Shown: positions 37,296 to 46,103 of the stretch, one piece after another
Layout: each line of letters starts with the position of its first letter
How positions within the stretch are numbered: position 1 is the stretch's first letter
Origin: Armatimonadota bacterium
Lineage (GTDB): Bacteria; Armatimonadota; Zipacnadia; JAUWAU01
DNA: 64,000 nt
Direction of reading: 5' to 3'
Assembly (NCBI GenBank): GCA_030601885.1
Contig: JAUWAU010000006.1
Span: 186,001 to 250,000 of the forward strand
The notes under the pieces: generated by a model
Database searches by the model: none
What the model was told of the DNA's origin: nothing
The model's input: the letters and a program-made list of their open reading frames with translations, nothing else
Translations under genes and position numbers: made by a program

Positions 37296-40200
37296 ATGAC
37301 GAGGGAAGTTCGGCGTGACGTGTTTCCGGCCATCAGACGGCAGCGGCTGATCCCCGATAAGGGTGTAAGCATCGCGCGCCGCGGCCAAGGTCGCAAGATC
37401 GCGGCCGCGGCCCTGACCCTGGACGAGGGGCGCCTGCGGGACGCGCGGCTCTCGGCCGTGAGACGGGAAAGGGGCGTGCCGGCCGAGCAGGCGGCGCAGG
37501 CCCGCGCCGCTCGGGAGGCGCTTGAGTGCGGCCTGCGGGTCCTGGCGGAGCATGCCCGCGCTCGGAACGTCATCGGAACCACTGCCAGGCAGGCCGCGCA
37601 GGCAGCAGCGCGCATCGGGCTCGAGTTCCTCGAAGAGCACGAGTGCCTCTGCGATGTATCCCTCGCGGGTCGGCGGCCGACCATCCGCTTCGACGCCACG
37701 GCCGCACGGGAGCTGTTGGACTTGGCGCCCGGGGCTGTTGGGTCGCTGTATGCTGTGGCGCTCCTTTATGCGTTCGCCCGGATCGCCGGCTCTGACCCGG
37801 GTGAATCGCTGCTTCGTGTCGCCGAGGCGCACGAGCTGCTCAGCGACGCGGAGCGGGTAGTGCTGTGGCGCGCGCTCGGTGACGGCACGCTCGATAGCGG
37901 GGGCATCCTGCTGCGATTCCTGCAGGAGAGCCTCGGCAGGCCACGGGAGGAGCGCGAGCGGCTGGCGGCGTGGCTGCGGGCCCGGGCGATGATCGAGCTC
38001 CCGTACAACGCGGAACGCGTCCGGCGGGCCATCGCCCAGGAGACCGACCTGGCGGCGCTGCGGCAGCGCATCTACACGGAGATCAACGAGACGTATGTCG
38101 AGGACGTAGACGCCGCCAACGCCGAGCGGATCGCCGACTGGTGCCTCGAAGAGGGCATGCAGCTCGTCGGCGGGCGTTTCAGCCGAGCATTCTACATCGA
38201 TGCCATGCTCATGGCCAGCGCCAAGGTGCTCTCAACGGCGGCGCTTCGGCCCGCTGTGCGCGATCTGGAGAGGGTCGCAGCCCAACTCGCGGACGAGCTT
38301 CCGCGGAGCGACGACAGCGGCCAGGACGCGCTCACCAATGCCATCGGCGGCCACTTGCAGGCAGCGATCAACCTGACGCCGCGCGACCGGGTCTCTGTGG
38401 CGGAGGTTGAAGGGGTTGTCGCAGCTCTCCGGGACGCCCTGACGGGTCTGGAGAACAGGATGCTGGCCACTGTCGATGGCGGCGACATGAGGGCGAAGCT
38501 GCGTCGCCGCGAGTCCGCGACCCCGGCACAACTGTCTCGCCGGCGGCGAGAGGCGCGGCGGAAGCTGGATCAGGTCCGGGACGCCGTGTGGGCGGTGGAG
38601 CGTGCCGCTCTGGATGCGCCGAAGTCCGACCCGGCCTACGTCGCCTTCTTCCAGCGGCTCTTCCCCCTCGACGCCATCAACATGGGCATACTCAACGAGC
38701 TGGGCGATCCTTTCTTTGGGGAGGACGAGGACATCCACCAGCTCATTCGCGACTCCGGTCACAACATGTACGTGACGCCGAACCTGAAGGCGTGGCTGCG
38801 CAAGTGCGACCACTGGGTGGAGGCGCTGCCGGCGTATGCCAGCTACGAGATGGTGCCGCGCGACGGTGGCTACGACGTGGTGACCTGGGTGCAGCGCTCC
38901 ATACTCGAGGACATGTACCGGCGGCATGCGGAGGACTGGGCGCTGAACGTCGAGGAGGTCATGGCCCTCGAGCACGTGGCCATCGCCCGCAAGCTGCTCG
39001 TGGCGCAGCTCCGTCTCCGGCAGCGGGTGGAGCAGCTTGCCACGCGTCAGCAGATGAGCGAGGAGGAAGCCATCAGGCAAGTCGTCATCGAAGCCAACCT
39101 GGGAGACCTGGTGGGAGCCCTTGCTGCGCTGGTAGAGGCCACGTACCTGAACCTGTGCGAGGAGGTAGCGCAGGCGCGGGAGCGCGACGGAGCCAGTCGC
39201 TTGGAGGCGCTCGAGGGCGTCATCGCGAGCGATAGCTCGCGCCGCAACGTCGCCGGCGCCACGTTGGCTGACTTGGGCCGCAGCCCATCGAAGGTCCGCA
39301 AGGCGCTGGCGGACCTGACCCGGCGACGCAGACTGCAGCGACGCGCCCAAGAGCTGCGGCAGCTCGCCATGAAGCGGCGGCGCGAGCCGCCGTGCGCGCA
39401 CGTGCTGACGACGCTGGGGCCGGGCGAGACCGAAGTCAACATTGAGAACTGGCTCCAGGAATCGATGGCGCTGTTCAACGTCTCGCGGGCGCATCGGCTC
39501 GAGCGGCAGGTGAAGGCGCGCGTCGAGGATTACCGGCGCAGGCTGGTTGCGGTGGGCAAGCAGTTGGTGGAGGAGATGGAATTGGCGGGCGAGCTCTACG
39601 GGCTTCTCCAGGAACAGGGCCTCGATCCCGACGACGCCGACGAGGTGGAGCAGGGCGTCATCAGGCTGCTCGCATCCTACCCCGAGGTCGGATCGGAGAC
39701 GGCGAAACTGGCGCTCTTGCTCGACCATGAGGAGCGCAGCGGCGCCCGCGAGCCGGCGCCTGACGACGCGGCCGAGCCGCGCGGCGTGCAGGAGTACATT
39801 GCCTCCCATCCGGAGCTCGAGGCGGCCGCGCTGCAGAAAGTGATCGCCGGCAATGACCTGCGCGCCGAGGTGGATCGCTACGCCCGTGAGCACGATGTGA
39901 CCGAGCCTCAGGCGGCGTCGGCCCTCGTGGATGGCGACGCGGGATATCGGGCCGAGAAGGACAATGCGCTGCACGCTGAGGCGCGGCAGCGCGTGCTGGA
40001 GTCGCTGGGCCTCGCCGAGGAGGTGCGATCTTACTTGCGCAACCGCCTGGACCCGACGCTGGCGACGGTTACGGCCCGCCGCGACATCATCACCGAGAAC
40101 GGCCTCGCGCCTGAGCTTGACGACCCGCGATATCGATATGACGCTGCCGGGCCGTTCAAGAAGTACAACCTGCTGTACACGCCCAGCCGCGTCGATCTCG

Positions 40201-43200
40201 GCGCCCATGAGGTAGAGTCCGTCAGGGACGTTCCGAAGTGGGTCGGCGGACGGGATCCGGAGGCAGCTCGGGCCGGTAAGGCGCTCTACGCCCTGTACAA
40301 CACCGGCCCGACGGCGGTGGAATCACCGCGGCTGGCCGAGTTCCTCAAAGTAGGCGAGAACTTCTTCACCCGCGGTGGCGTGTTCTATCTCTCGCTCGCC
40401 GCCGGCGCCAACATTGATGCACTTCAGATCGGCGACTTCGAGTTCTGTCGCGACGAGTGGAACAAGCGCGGCGATCGGCTCGTGCTCCCGACGGGCGAGA
40501 CGTATGGCGGCTTTTGTGTGCCGAAGGAGTTCACTCTGCTCTTTGCCATCGTGAACGCCGCCGTCGCGCCGGAGACGTCGGCGCAACTGCTCGACGGATT
40601 CGGCGTCCCCGGGGAGCTGCACGACCAGGTGATAGGCGATCTGCGCGCTCTGCTGCGTATGCAGTTGGATTGCGCCGATGCGCTCGAGTGGGAGATGCGC
40701 GCCCGAGAGCTCCTGCGCGAACGCTACGAGCAGTACTTCTCGGTGCTGGGCAAGCCGGGCTATGTCTCGCGCCTCTCGGCGCTGGCCCGGACGCTCGAGA
40801 AAGCCGGCGTGCTCAGCCCTGACCGGGAGCAGCAGCGGCATCAGCGCTACGAGTTGGCCGCGTGGGTGAACAAGAAGGCGCACGGGCTCGAGGAGATCAA
40901 CCGCGTCGGGCCCTTCCGCAAGGTGCACCTCATCCGAGAACTGGCGCAGGAGGCCCGGCGAAAGAACCCGATGGTGGCCCCCGACGACAGACTGATCGGC
41001 GTCATGGCCGCCGGCTACAAGGAGGGCGAGCGCAAGGAGGGCGCCGAGATACGCATCGGAGACGTGCGCTTTGGCGCCGGCGCCAGGAAGCTGGAGATCT
41101 ACGCGGGCACTGCGGAGGAGCATCTGCTCAAAGACATCGACCCCGAGGGGCGCGAGGTGATCCGCCGTCTCTTCGATGGGTTCCAGTCCCCGGCCGACAT
41201 CCGCATTGTGGGGACATGCACCGCCTCGGACATCTTCAACCACGTGCCCGGCTCGGGCCTTGAGGCCGTCAAAGAGCAAGCGCTGCAGCGACTACTGGCG
41301 GCGGGACTGGAACAGAACGTCATCGACTCCAACTGCGCGGTGTACGGCGCCGACCTGGAGCGGTGGAGCGGCGTCAAGGGGCTCCCCGAGCCGCAACAGC
41401 AGGCGCTCATCGCGGACATGGGGCCCAAGATACACCTGGTTGTATTGGATCGGCGCAGCGTGTATCGCACGTACGAGGAAGCGATCCAAGGGGTCGATTT
41501 CGTCGATCTGGGCATACCGGATCCGGAGCTGCTGGATCTCATCGACGATCTGCCGAAGCTCATCCATCTCATGCGCCGAGGGCGGCCGAACAGTGCCCTC
41601 ATCTTCGCCGACGGCACCTCTGGCGGACGCCGCCGCGCATTCTCCTACCGCTATGCCGGCAGCAAGCACAAGGTGCAAGAGCTCCTGGCGCTGGACGACA
41701 ACATTGTCTATGGCGCTCTGGGGCTGGGTCGCGACACGGTGGAGGCATGGCGGCGGGAGATGGTGGCGCAGTGGGACCAGGCGCAGGCCCTCTTTGCCGC
41801 CCTTACGCAGCGACGCACGGATGAGGCTCGGCGCATGTATCAAAGCATAGTCCGGAGCGTCATCCGCACGGGCCGCGCCGAGGAGGCCGCCAGGGAGGAG
41901 GCGCAGGCGCAGCACTTCGGCGTACCCGCCGCGTATTACCGGTACCGTTCGCGCGCCTTGGGCCGTGTTGCCGCCGGGCTGCCGCTGCAGGAGCTAGACT
42001 TCGGCACGTGGCTGGTGCTCGGGGGCGCCTACGTGCTCAACGGACGCGTCAGTGCGCTGGAGATCGAGCAGCGGCGTCTGGAGCTCGAGCATGCCGTGCC
42101 AGCGCCGGCACGCGGACGCCGGAGGCGAGCCCGTGCATTCACCGCTGGCGACATCGATCACATGACCGGGCTCTTCGCCCGGCCGCGCTACGTGCCCGAG
42201 GCCGAGGAGGAGTATCGGGAGGTGGACACCGGCATCGCCGGCTCCTTGAAGGCCGCCGAGGAGCAGGTGGTGTACCTCGCCCGCCGCGCGGCACGCCGGC
42301 ACGAGGCCCAGCGAGCTGCTGCGCTCAGGTTGCGGCAGCAAGCCTTCGCAGCGGCCGCCGACGCCGTTTCGGCCGCCGTGGCTCGGGGCGATCTCGAAGC
42401 GTTGTACGAGCGAGCAAAGGCCTGCCTTGGTGACGGGCGCAGCAAGGTGGCAGTGGAAGCCTTCGGGATGTACCTCGCCTCGGCCAGGGGCGCGTTCACT
42501 GTCCTCGCACAGAGCCTGGTGCTGTCTGAGGCCGAGCGTCGTCGGGGCATTGGAGGGCAGATAAACGGGTTCTTCTCCGGCGGCGAGATCGATCAACAGC
42601 TCTGCATCGAGCTGGCGGAGGCAACGACGCGAGCGGCCGAGCATGCCGAGGGGGACAAGGCGCTCCTGGAGCGCGTGGCCATGGCGCTGGAGCTGCTCGA
42701 CATTGCATCGCTCATCGAAGGTACGCGGGGCGCAGGCACTCCGCGCGAGATGATCGTACAACTGGCCCGCTTTCTCGATGCGACGGTCAACAGCCACATC
42801 TTCGACTACGTGCCCTACCACTACCACAAGCAGCGTGGTGCGGCCTTCGAGTGCTACAGCCGGCAGGAGAAACTCGAGCTGGCGGAGCGGCGGCACCGGT
42901 GGCTGTACACCCACCTGCGCCACCTCATCGCCACGCGCACCGAGCTGCGGAGCGCCGACGACGAGTATCAAGACGCGTGGCTTGGCGATGCCGATCGCGG
43001 GCTGATGGGCGTGGGGGTGCGCGGCGAGAATCCGGCGCAGCAGTTCTGGTTCAGCTATGCCCGGCTCCGCGACGCTGTGGTGCTTCGCCACGACGGCTTC
43101 CCCTGGCCGGAGGTATTCGTCGGCGCCGATCCCGACGCCATCGAGCATCGAAGCCGCGTCAACTGCGTCCTCGTATACCCGCATGGCAATACGACGGTGC

Positions 43201-44819
43201 CGGTGGCGCTGGAGCAAGCGCCGAAGCTGGCGGCAGATGAAGGACTCAATGTGTTCCTGTGCGCCTTCCCCGACATCGTCGAAGAGGGGCGCAATGGTGT
43301 CAAGCTGCTCCACGCGCACGATGCGTTCGGCTGGGTCGGTCGCGCCGACTACGAGCGCCTGCTTCGAGGTGCAGGGGTCGGCGAGAGCGAGATCAGCAAG
43401 CGCTCCCGCGACGTGGGCGATGACGGCCTGCTGATTGCGGCGAGCTTCACGGAGCCGATCGTCGCCCACGGCATCTTCTTCCACTTCACCCACCCATTCC
43501 GGCCGGAGATCGGCTCCGTCCGCGCCCCGCTGATCCAGCCGCTTGTGTGGGAGGCGGCGACGCATTTGAAGTGCCGACTGCCGGACATGCTCAAGGGCAG
43601 CGGCGTGCGCACCGCGGCTCAGTTCAATTGGTATCACGAGCAGACCGCGGCGACTCCGGAGGATAGGGCAAAGGCCGAGATCAGAGGCGCACTGCAGGAC
43701 TTCGCCCAGGAGCACGACACCGTCATCGTGAAGCCGGAGAAGGAGTCTGGCGGCCGAAGTGCCCGAATCCTGCCCGTGCGCGACGACGACCAACTGATCC
43801 CGCAGAACGTTGGCGAGCTGACCGAGCTGATCTACGACATCTCCAAGACCGACAACGTCGTTGTCCAGGACGTGCTCAAGTCCCAGGTGCGGCGACTGTA
43901 CACGCCCGACTTTCTGGAGAACATGGTGGATCGGTTCGCGCGCATCGGCGTCCCGGTGCTCCTGGACCGAGAGCCCCGCACGCCGCTGTTCTCGTACTTC
44001 AGAGAGATAATCATACGAGGCAAGGGCGGCTACGAGCTTGCCTCCCACATTACGGTCATCAGCACCCGTGGGATCGCCAACGTCGGTCAAGGCGGCCTGC
44101 TGTACGAGTATCGCGACGAGTTCATCCACCCGAAGTACCGCGACGACCTGCGGCGCGCGCTCACCCACGCGGCATACGCCTCCATGGAGGCGCAGCGGCG
44201 CTACATCGAGGAGCACTGGCGTGAGATCCTGGAGGAGTACCTGGCCATCCATCCCGAATTCGCCGACCGAGTGCAGATGCAGGTCGCGGAGGACTTGACC
44301 GGGCTCTCCGACACCGACATACCGTACGAAATGGGCGACTACATGCCCGTCTTTCTGGTGGATGAGAACGACTGCCTGGTGCAGCTCTTCGACGAGGAGA
44401 GTGAGCAGCTCGTGCCGCTGTTCGACGAAGCCGGGCAGCCCACAGACGTGCGGGTGTACGATGAGCAGGGGGAGCCCCTGCCGCGCGTTGACGATGAGGG
44501 CAATGCGCTGCCCATTCTCATGTTCGACGAGCGCGGCCGGCGCCTGCCGCGCGTTGACGCCGGCGGGAAGCCGATTCCCACGCTCGTCGCCTACAAGATC
44601 GAGCCGAATCCCGGCGCGGGCCTGTGGCGTCCCCATAACGATCAACTTCCGCCCGAACGCAAGGGCGAGGCGGTGTATACTATCTTCCGGTGCCTCGGGG
44701 AGCACGCGGCCGACTATCGTGAGCGCCTGCGGGAGCTGGGCGTCCGGCCCACCGCAAGACGCCGCAAACGGAAGCCAGTCGCCCGCGCGCGATACCTTGC
44801 GCCGCCCGCGGCGAGTTGA
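37296..44819 (+). CDS. Giant 2507-residue protein with ATP-grasp-like C-terminus
   Basis: One uninterrupted 7.5-kb gene with no family I recognise over most of its length. Residues 1-1000 are Arg/Glu/Ala-rich and mostly helical. A central region (about 1000-1550) has conserved-looking enzyme-like stretches such as LPTGETYGGFCVPKEF and FADGTSGGRRRAFSYRY. Residues 1825-1910 include FDYVPYHYHKQRGAAFECYS. An ATP-grasp-like segment follows, with Lys-2146 in VIVKPEKESGGRSARI and STRGIANVGQGGLLYEY near 2256. The last part (about 2355-2440) has Asp-rich repeats like YDEQGEPLPRVDDEG. It has no signal peptide, so it should be cytoplasmic. It is flanked by a GHMP kinase and, beyond an MNT/HEPN locus, a second ATP-grasp protein. 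Confidence 0.75.
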   Translation: MTREVRRDVFPAIRRQRLIPDKGVSIARRGQGRKIAAAALTLDEGRLRDARLSAVRRERGVPAEQAAQARAAREALECGLRVLAEHARARNVIGTTARQAAQAAARIGLEFLEEHECLCDVSLAGRRPTIRFDATAARELLDLAPGAVGSLYAVALLYAFARIAGSDPGESLLRVAEAHELLSDAERVVLWRALGDGTLDSGGILLRFLQESLGRPREERERLAAWLRARAMIELPYNAERVRRAIAQETDLAALRQRIYTEINETYVEDVDAANAERIADWCLEEGMQLVGGRFSRAFYIDAMLMASAKVLSTAALRPAVRDLERVAAQLADELPRSDDSGQDALTNAIGGHLQAAINLTPRDRVSVAEVEGVVAALRDALTGLENRMLATVDGGDMRAKLRRRESATPAQLSRRRREARRKLDQVRDAVWAVERAALDAPKSDPAYVAFFQRLFPLDAINMGILNELGDPFFGEDEDIHQLIRDSGHNMYVTPNLKAWLRKCDHWVEALPAYASYEMVPRDGGYDVVTWVQRSILEDMYRRHAEDWALNVEEVMALEHVAIARKLLVAQLRLRQRVEQLATRQQMSEEEAIRQVVIEANLGDLVGALAALVEATYLNLCEEVAQARERDGASRLEALEGVIASDSSRRNVAGATLADLGRSPSKVRKALADLTRRRRLQRRAQELRQLAMKRRREPPCAHVLTTLGPGETEVNIENWLQESMALFNVSRAHRLERQVKARVEDYRRRLVAVGKQLVEEMELAGELYGLLQEQGLDPDDADEVEQGVIRLLASYPEVGSETAKLALLLDHEERSGAREPAPDDAAEPRGVQEYIASHPELEAAALQKVIAGNDLRAEVDRYAREHDVTEPQAASALVDGDAGYRAEKDNALHAEARQRVLESLGLAEEVRSYLRNRLDPTLATVTARRDIITENGLAPELDDPRYRYDAAGPFKKYNLLYTPSRVDLGAHEVESVRDVPKWVGGRDPEAARAGKALYALYNTGPTAVESPRLAEFLKVGENFFTRGGVFYLSLAAGANIDALQIGDFEFCRDEWNKRGDRLVLPTGETYGGFCVPKEFTLLFAIVNAAVAPETSAQLLDGFGVPGELHDQVIGDLRALLRMQLDCADALEWEMRARELLRERYEQYFSVLGKPGYVSRLSALARTLEKAGVLSPDREQQRHQRYELAAWVNKKAHGLEEINRVGPFRKVHLIRELAQEARRKNPMVAPDDRLIGVMAAGYKEGERKEGAEIRIGDVRFGAGARKLEIYAGTAEEHLLKDIDPEGREVIRRLFDGFQSPADIRIVGTCTASDIFNHVPGSGLEAVKEQALQRLLAAGLEQNVIDSNCAVYGADLERWSGVKGLPEPQQQALIADMGPKIHLVVLDRRSVYRTYEEAIQGVDFVDLGIPDPELLDLIDDLPKLIHLMRRGRPNSALIFADGTSGGRRRAFSYRYAGSKHKVQELLALDDNIVYGALGLGRDTVEAWRREMVAQWDQAQALFAALTQRRTDEARRMYQSIVRSVIRTGRAEEAAREEAQAQHFGVPAAYYRYRSRALGRVAAGLPLQELDFGTWLVLGGAYVLNGRVSALEIEQRRLELEHAVPAPARGRRRRARAFTAGDIDHMTGLFARPRYVPEAEEEYREVDTGIAGSLKAAEEQVVYLARRAARRHEAQRAAALRLRQQAFAAAADAVSAAVARGDLEALYERAKACLGDGRSKVAVEAFGMYLASARGAFTVLAQSLVLSEAERRRGIGGQINGFFSGGEIDQQLCIELAEATTRAAEHAEGDKALLERVAMALELLDIASLIEGTRGAGTPREMIVQLARFLDATVNSHIFDYVPYHYHKQRGAAFECYSRQEKLELAERRHRWLYTHLRHLIATRTELRSADDEYQDAWLGDADRGLMGVGVRGENPAQQFWFSYARLRDAVVLRHDGFPWPEVFVGADPDAIEHRSRVNCVLVYPHGNTTVPVALEQAPKLAADEGLNVFLCAFPDIVEEGRNGVKLLHAHDAFGWVGRADYERLLRGAGVGESEISKRSRDVGDDGLLIAASFTEPIVAHGIFFHFTHPFRPEIGSVRAPLIQPLVWEAATHLKCRLPDMLKGSGVRTAAQFNWYHEQTAATPEDRAKAEIRGALQDFAQEHDTVIVKPEKESGGRSARILPVRDDDQLIPQNVGELTELIYDISKTDNVVVQDVLKSQVRRLYTPDFLENMVDRFARIGVPVLLDREPRTPLFSYFREIIIRGKGGYELASHITVISTRGIANVGQGGLLYEYRDEFIHPKYRDDLRRALTHAAYASMEAQRRYIEEHWREILEEYLAIHPEFADRVQMQVAEDLTGLSDTDIPYEMGDYMPVFLVDENDCLVQLFDEESEQLVPLFDEAGQPTDVRVYDEQGEPLPRVDDEGNALPILMFDERGRRLPRVDAGGKPIPTLVAYKIEPNPGAGLWRPHNDQLPPERKGEAVYTIFRCLGEHAADYRERLRELGVRPTARRRKRKPVARARYLAPPAAS

Positions 44820-44937
44820 GGCCGTCTGCCTGAGCCGCCGAGTAGGCGGGCAGCGGGCCCCATCCAAGTCTTGACCCCAGGGCGGATGTATGTCAGGAAT
44901 GTGGTGTCGCCGACCCGCACCACCCGAGGTGGCACCG

Positions 44938-45276
44938 ATGAATACCGACGAGCTCATCCAGCGCGTGGTCGAGACGATCCGCGACGAGTACCAGCCGGAG
45001 AAGATCATTGTCTTCGGCTCCCGCGTCTGGGGGGACCCGGACGGGGATAGCGACCTCGATGTGCTCGTGATCAAGGAGAGCGATAAGCACGAGGTGGATC
45101 GGATTCGGGAGGTCTCGCGCATCGTGCGCAGATTCCAGCAGCGTCCCTACCTACTGCCAATTGACATACTGGTGAAGACGCCGAGCGAGTTGCGCAACCG
45201 GCTGGACATCGGGGATCACTTCATCCTGGAGATCGTGGATCGCGGGAGGCTGGTGTATGACCGATCCACGGGTTGA
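44938..45276 (+). CDS. MNT-type nucleotidyltransferase, copy 1
   Basis: A 112-residue minimal nucleotidyltransferase with VFGSRVWGDPDGDSDLDVLV as catalytic motif. It is a close paralogue of the gene at 45390: both begin MNTDE and share VVETIRDEY, RIREVSR and DILVKTP. It follows GAGGTGG at good spacing. The HEPN partner that should overlap its end is cut short (see 45257-45330), so this copy lacks its toxin. Confidence 0.85.
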   Translation: MNTDELIQRVVETIRDEYQPEKIIVFGSRVWGDPDGDSDLDVLVIKESDKHEVDRIREVSRIVRRFQQRPYLLPIDILVKTPSELRNRLDIGDHFILEIVDRGRLVYDRSTG

Positions 45277-45330
45277 TGAGTGGGTGAGGAAGGCGGAGGT
45301 GGTGCGGCGCTATTCCGGACGGCTGGGCGC
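45257..45330 (+). pseudogene. Truncated HEPN gene behind MNT copy 1
   Basis: The frame starts MTDPRVDEWVRKAE, parallel to MTDPWLEEWLEKAE of the intact HEPN gene at 45694, and overlaps MNT copy 1 by 20 bp exactly as the intact pair does. Similarity ends after about 14 codons; the frame then runs on into the promoter region and reading frame of MNT copy 2 without HEPN features. It is a decayed or truncated toxin gene. Confidence 0.65.
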
Positions 45331-45389
45331 CGAACGGGCTCCCCCGCCCGAGAGGTCAGCGCGCAGACGTGATGAGGAGCTTACAGCCG

Positions 45390-45713
45390 ATGAACACAGA
45401 CGAGGCCATGCAGCGCGTCGTCGAGACCATCCGGGACGAGTACCACCCGGAGAAGATCATCCTCTTCGGCTCCCGCATCTGGGGCAACCCGGACGACGAG
45501 AGTGACCTGGACGTGCTCGTCATCAAAGAAAGCCAAAAGCGCGAGGTCGAGCGGATCCGCGAGGTGTCGCGGCTTCTGTCCCCCCGGCCTCTTCCGCTAG
45601 ACATTCTCGTCAAAACGCCTGACGAAGTCCGTTACCGCCTCGAGATCGGCGACAACTTCATCCGCGACATCGTCACTCGCGGGAGGGTCGTGTATGACCG
45701 ATCCGTGGCTTGA
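45390..45713 (+). CDS. MNT-type nucleotidyltransferase, copy 2
   Basis: A 107-residue minimal nucleotidyltransferase; FGSRIWGNPDDESDLDVLV carries GS and DxD. It overlaps the intact HEPN gene by 20 bp and is its probable antitoxin. Near-identity in many blocks with the gene at 44938 shows a tandem duplication of the pair. Confidence 0.88.
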   Translation: MNTDEAMQRVVETIRDEYHPEKIILFGSRIWGNPDDESDLDVLVIKESQKREVERIREVSRLLSPRPLPLDILVKTPDEVRYRLEIGDNFIRDIVTRGRVVYDRSVA

Positions 45714-46080
45714 GGAGTGGCTGGAGAAGGCGGAGGAAGATTTCCGGGCTGCCTCCTCGCTGGACCCGGAGAGCACGCCGGGGGCCATCTGTTTCCACTG
45801 CCAGCAGTGCATCGAGAAGTACCTGAAGGCCTCCATGGCGGCTATGGGGATGGACCCTCCGAGAACGCATGACCTCATTGCTCTCAACGACGACTTGAGG
45901 CGAGCCGACGCAAGGTTTCCGATCCTGGCCCAGCGGCTCCAGGTGTTGACTCCGTATTCTGTGCCTGTCCGTTATCCTGGGGTCGGCGCCGCCCCCGACG
46001 ACGCCCGCGAAGCAGTCGAGACCATGCAAGAACTGCGTGCGCAGATCCGCCAGCTTCTGGAGCTAGAGCCCGAACAATGA
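45694..46080 (+). CDS. HEPN-domain protein, intact partner of MNT copy 2
   Basis: A 128-residue HEPN protein: EWLEKAEEDFRAASSL, CFHCQQCIEKYLKASMAAMG and RTHDLIALNDDLRRAD are its core helices. In studied MNT/HEPN systems this is the toxin component. The coupling by a 20-bp overlap matches the other MNT/HEPN pair in this window. It ends 23 bp before the ATP-grasp gene. Confidence 0.88.
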   Translation: MTDPWLEEWLEKAEEDFRAASSLDPESTPGAICFHCQQCIEKYLKASMAAMGMDPPRTHDLIALNDDLRRADARFPILAQRLQVLTPYSVPVRYPGVGAAPDDAREAVETMQELRAQIRQLLELEPEQ

Positions 46081-46103
46081 AGCCGCATTGACGCGCGGAG
46101 CGC

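Noticed and set aside
41994-45122. 1042-codon open frame antisense to the giant gene
   Set aside because: A shadow of the giant gene's third-position GC; low-complexity Leu/Arg/Val-rich translation without motifs, while the plus-strand frame has ATP-grasp signatures.
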